Source of the DNA: Scenedesmus sp. ARA3
Lineage: Eukaryota > Chlorophyta > Chlorophyceae > Sphaeropleales > Scenedesmaceae
Direction of reading: 5' to 3'
NCBI GenBank assembly: GCA_004335835.1
Contig: RWJK01000626.1
Span: 33,057 to 81,038 of the forward strand
Length of the DNA: 47,982 nucleotides
Within the stretch, counting starts at the first letter, position 1. Each line of letters begins with the position of its first letter. The translations under genes and the position numbers were made by a program. This document shows positions 44,901 to 47,982 of the stretch, one piece after another. The notes under the pieces are model-generated. The model was not told where the DNA came from. It saw only the letters and a program-made list of their open reading frames with translations, and ran no database searches.

Positions 44901-46127
44901 TGCGATGCAGCTGATTGGCATGCCCAGAGCAGGACACCACACTGACACACAGCTTATGGCAAAAGAGCAGCGCCATCCTGCTGCATCCTACATGCTGCTG
45001 CACCTGCTCACTGCGCATTACAGCTACTACTGCTGCTGCTGCCGCACCTGGGTCCCTGTTCACCACACTCTCCGGCCGTGCCCCCGCGGGCGCGCCGCCC
45101 TGCTGGCGCGCCACGCGGTACGCGTCACCCCCGGCGCTGCCAAAGTGGCGCAGCACGTCCATGGCCACCTGGCGCGTGCGCGCCGCTGCGGGGCTGCTGC
45201 TGCGTGCTGTGCGCAGGATGTAGGCCACCTCCTGCAGCAGCTCGCCCTGGTAGGGGCCCAGCGCGGCGTGGCAATCCTGCAGCACCTGCAGCGGGCGGCG
45301 CGGGTGCAGGCAGTGGGAGTGAGCGGCTGCATAGTGCACTGCTTGGGGTGCTGCCGGAGTAAAGGCTGTCCAACAGATGGGTGTGATTGATAACAATCCT
45401 GATGTGGCTGCAATGCATTGGAGTGGTGCATGTCTGCTGCGCATGGTACAGGCGCTGCTGCATGCACAGTGTAGCGCACATGCACATGCCAGAGTATGCA
45501 TGCACTGTGGCTTCCGCTGCTGCTGTCACGGCGTGTGGGTACAGGCCTGGCCATGGGCTCCTGCTGCCTGCGCAGCAGATGTGTGCATGCAGGCACACCC
45601 CGCGCTTGCAGCTGCTGTGCTTGTGCTCACCTTGCTGGTAAGGATGATTGCCAGGTACTGTTTCTGAGGGTGGTCCATCTGCAGGCGACGCTTCAGGCAG
45701 GTGCATGCATCCTGCAGCAGCAGCGGCACGCGATACAGCCACAGTCATCTCACTTGAGGGTCCATGGTATACCCAGCAGCAGCTGGCCACAGGCACCCAG
45801 CAGTCGTGTTCTCACCTTTGCTGCGAAGGGGGCGTGCATCTCTGAGTTGATCATGTACACAACCTGCAGGCAAGTGAGTTGGGTGCGTGAGGAAACTACA
45901 GTGGAGGCCTGAGACCTCAAGTACCCCGTACAGCATTTCCCAGGAAATGATCAGTATGTTTGAGATTCATGAAGCCTGCTCTTTGCTGCGCTTGCCTGCT
46001 GGTTGATGATCTCGTCCGGTCTGTCGATGTGGCGAGAGGTTGCCCTCCTGCACAGCTCGTAGAGGCTCTCTCCCCATTGCGGATTGTGGTACGTGACGCC
46101 CTTAAGGGCGTTGCTTATAGCTTTCAT
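41991..46127 (-). CDS. VHS-GAT domain ubiquitin adaptor, TOM1/TOL-like, with clathrin, DPF and NPF motifs
   Basis: Eight exons keep frame: 46127-45996, 45863-45816, 45711-45631, 45285-45048, 44798-44689, 44444-44241, 43850-42478 and 42231-41991, about 808 residues. The VHS domain (residues 1 to about 150) contains RPDEIINQQVVYMINSEMH, DACTCLKRRLQMDHPQKQY and LQDCHAALGPYQGELLQEVA. A helical GAT domain follows (about 175-270): LDEIRRMVEQAGASTEILNE and KELLADVAELRRLFDLYMGQ. The long Ala/Pro/Gly/Gln C-terminus has a clathrin box LIDLD (about 327), five DPF motifs, GM-rich repeats, and NPF twice near EQEWNTFFSD. TOM1, GGA and plant TOL proteins bind ubiquitinated cargo at endosomes or the trans-Golgi; DPF and NPF suggest AP-2 and EH-domain partners. 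Intron 1 starts GCAAGC (GC-AG type). The final exon is the least certain; its acceptor is a CAGCAG (NAGNAG) pair. Confidence 0.83.
44103..44255. repeat. Triplicated exon 6 donor region in the VHS-GAT gene
   Basis: The genuine donor edge of exon 6 (44236-44255, encoding LSLEK before GTGCGG) occurs twice more in the adjacent intron, at 44165-44184 and 44103-44122, with periods of 71 and 62 bases. The copies keep CGCACCTTCTCCAGCGACAG almost unchanged and share flanking AAACAGCACCCAAC sequence. Confidence 0.9.
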
Positions 46128-47035
46128 GCTACTGGTGCAAGGATCAGGCGCGGGGAGCAGAACGAGCTGAGGTGATGTGTGGTTGAGTAGAACAAACCAG
46201 ACACAGATGCAGTTGTCAACGTCAGTCTTGTAACCCTCCAGAACGAACTCCCCAAGGCGAATGCGCCAGACTGTGTCCTTTCACAATCACCGCAACCCTA
46301 ATCAGTCCACCGCACAGCTATGACTCAGCAAACTCCACAAAGCGCAAACCAGAGGGCGTAAAATGCAGATTTGCGACTTGTGTTGACAAGTACCACACCT
46401 GCGATCACATGTCAAGGCAGTACTGCAGTACCTCACAACAGCACACCACACCCATACCAAGCCGTGCACTGGCACTGAACGTTGCTGCCATGCTACCTGG
46501 TTGTAACTTCAAACGAAAACCAGGGGCATCATACACCCACCAGACTGGAGCTGCTGGTCGGCAAGCACAGCCCGGTCCAGGCTGGACCATGCTCAGTCTG
46601 AGCACAGCACTGGTGCGGCACAGGCACCTGTGCAGCACAGGTACCAGCAATTGCATGGTCTTTTGCACAGCAGGCACTGCACTTAATCAGGAGACACATA
46701 AATGACTGTCCACAGTTCCATAGTGGCATTATATCTCATGCACAATCAGCTGTGCATCCCATATGGCCTGCAGAGTGGATCCTTTCATGCCCATCGCGAT
46801 GGGATATCCCGCCTCGTTCAAACACTCAAACAGCCATGCACATGTCACTGGAAACCAACGTATAAACATGCTGCTGCGCTCCAACCCCCACTGCTGCTGT
46901 TTACAGCTCTGAAAGAATACACTGGTTGCACGCAAGACACAAACATGTATTTTGCACACCTCTCCCAAATGCCGCCAGCACCTCTACCTGCCGCCCATGT
47001 TCTAGAACCATCAAGCGTGTGTCTACATGCACCTG
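46128..47035. other. Intergenic region between VHS-GAT and PHR genes
   Basis: Holds the VHS-GAT promoter side and the PHR gene 3' UTR. TTACA at 46901-46905 (TGTAA on minus) is a candidate polyadenylation signal for the PHR gene, 131 bases past its stop. No gene is recognised in the rest. Confidence 0.45.
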
Positions 47036-47149
47036 CTACAGTTGTTGCATGCCTCCGTAGCTGCTGCTGTTGATGGCGCGGATGTACAGCTCAGGGAACT
47101 GGCCCCTGGATTCAGACGTGCCGTTGGGCGACTCCCAGCACCTGCAGGA

Positions 47150-47180
<31 letters not shown>

Positions 47181-47982
47181 AGCAGCAGCAGCAGCAGCAC
47201 ATGGTCACTGTGATGTAGGTGTGGATGTTGGAAGCAGCCTTACCGTTGTTGTCACAGTGCGACCTAGCACCTGCTGTGCTGCGAAGGTGCACCCACATGC
47301 TCTGGTGCCAAGGTGGCTCAGCAGCACAGTCAAGGCGCACACAGGCGCTTGCAGCAGCAACATGCAACGGCACGAAGAGCATCCTGCCAGCGAAGCAATG
47401 TGCTGCACCCACTGCTGACCACACAGCGGCCTGCTGCACTCCACCAAAGCTGGACCATGCATGTGTACCCCCCTTCCTCTCCCCCACTCACTGGAAGCTC
47501 AGCGTGACGCCGCCCGCCACCACGCTCTCCATGCAGTCCTCGCAGCAGTAGCTGTCGCTGCCCTTGACCAGCACGCTCAGCATATAGTAGCGCCCGGGCA
47601 GCAGCAGCACAGGGTCGGCCAGCATCAGCCGCACCACGGGCCCGTCAGCCTTGGTGAAGCTCTGCGCGGCACCACCCAGCGACGCCACCTGCGGCAGCCG
47701 CGCGGCATGCACGGGGTTGGTGCAGGGACGAGGATGTTGATGCATGCTGGCCCGTTGCAGCAAGCTCCCACACAGGCTATGGTGCTGTCATGTGGCTGAT
47801 GCTACAGGCGCTGCGTGCTGCTGCTGCTGCTGCTGCTGCCCTGCCAGCCCCCGCCTCACCTCCTCGCTGAAGTCCTCAGCCACCTGCAGCACCTGCAGCG
47901 TGGCCGTGTAGCCCGCGTCGCTGCCCGCCAGGCCCACGCCCAGCAGCTGCACGGGCGCGTCCACGGTCAGCACCACCTCGTC
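47036..47982 (-). CDS. PHR-domain protein, C-terminal part (5' end beyond window)
   Basis: Three exons on the minus strand: from the window edge to 47860, 47688-47492 and 47141-47036 (stop TAG); the last two join at phase 2. The reading VVLTVDAPVQLLGVGLAGSD, followed by YTATLQVLQVAEDF, PVLLLPGRYYMLSVLVKGSD, then SYCCEDC and SPNGTSESRGQFPELYI, matches the PHR domain of BTBD1/2/3/6 and PAM/Highwire/RPM-1 proteins: a beta-sandwich whose hallmarks are LLGVGLYG near the start and SxNGTxxxxGQxPxLxY at the end. The domain ends close to the stop, so PHR is C-terminal, as in the BTB-BACK-PHR family; the N-terminal domains lie outside the window, so whether a BTB domain is present is unknown. BTB-PHR proteins act as adaptors of Cullin-3 ubiquitin ligases. 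A CTG tract precedes the last acceptor. Confidence 0.75.

Overview
The window looks like nuclear DNA of a chlorophyte green alga. The evidence is: protein-coding genes broken by many GT-AG introns, most donors reading GTGAG or GTGCG; TGTAA polyadenylation signals after several genes; heavy CAG/CTG trinucleotide repetition; and a gene set that combines an axonemal radial-spoke protein, a probable plastid-division MinC and a plant-type EF-hand Na+/Ca2+ exchanger. A chlorophycean of the Sphaeropleales is my best guess from the CAG/CTG style, but this is inference. I saw no transposon ORF, tRNA, rRNA, CRISPR array or bacterial operon.

I could rebuild twelve protein genes from spliced exons. The exon chains given below keep frame across every junction except one, in the 16.2-17.3 kb gene. 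Left part (1-12.6 kb): the 5' part of a small secreted protein gene (minus), radial spoke protein 11 (plus, 3.65-4.64 kb), and, converging on it, a ten-exon family-A DNA polymerase of the Pol theta/nu type (minus, 12.58-5.83 kb). Middle-left (13.9-25.6 kb, all minus): RNA polymerase subunit RPB8, a polytopic membrane protein, an NCL-type Na+/Ca2+ exchanger with two EF-hands, and MinC. Middle-right (25.9-40.6 kb, all plus): a DUF3754/TMEM143-like membrane protein head-to-head with MinC, ribosomal protein eL22, and the nucleolar GTPase NOG1. Right part (42-48 kb, minus): a VHS-GAT endosomal adaptor and the 3' end of a PHR-domain gene cut by the window edge.

The genes are mostly unrelated housekeeping functions: transcription (RPB8), ribosome assembly and translation (NOG1, eL22), DNA repair (Pol theta-like), calcium transport (NCL), plastid division (MinC), membrane traffic (VHS-GAT) and cilia (RSP11). 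No multi-gene pathway or cluster is evident.

The most unusual signals are structural. (1) Short tandem duplications copy exon edges together with their splice sites into neighbouring introns, at least four times in two genes, and a 50-bp minisatellite repeats the last codons of NCL. (2) CTG tracts on the sense strand sit at the 3' ends of many introns. (3) The Pol theta-like polymerase has a Gln-rich coiled-coil N-terminus in place of a helicase. (4) MinC appears to lack its N-terminal domain. (5) The VHS-GAT adaptor carries a clathrin box plus DPF and NPF motifs and contains a GC-AG intron.
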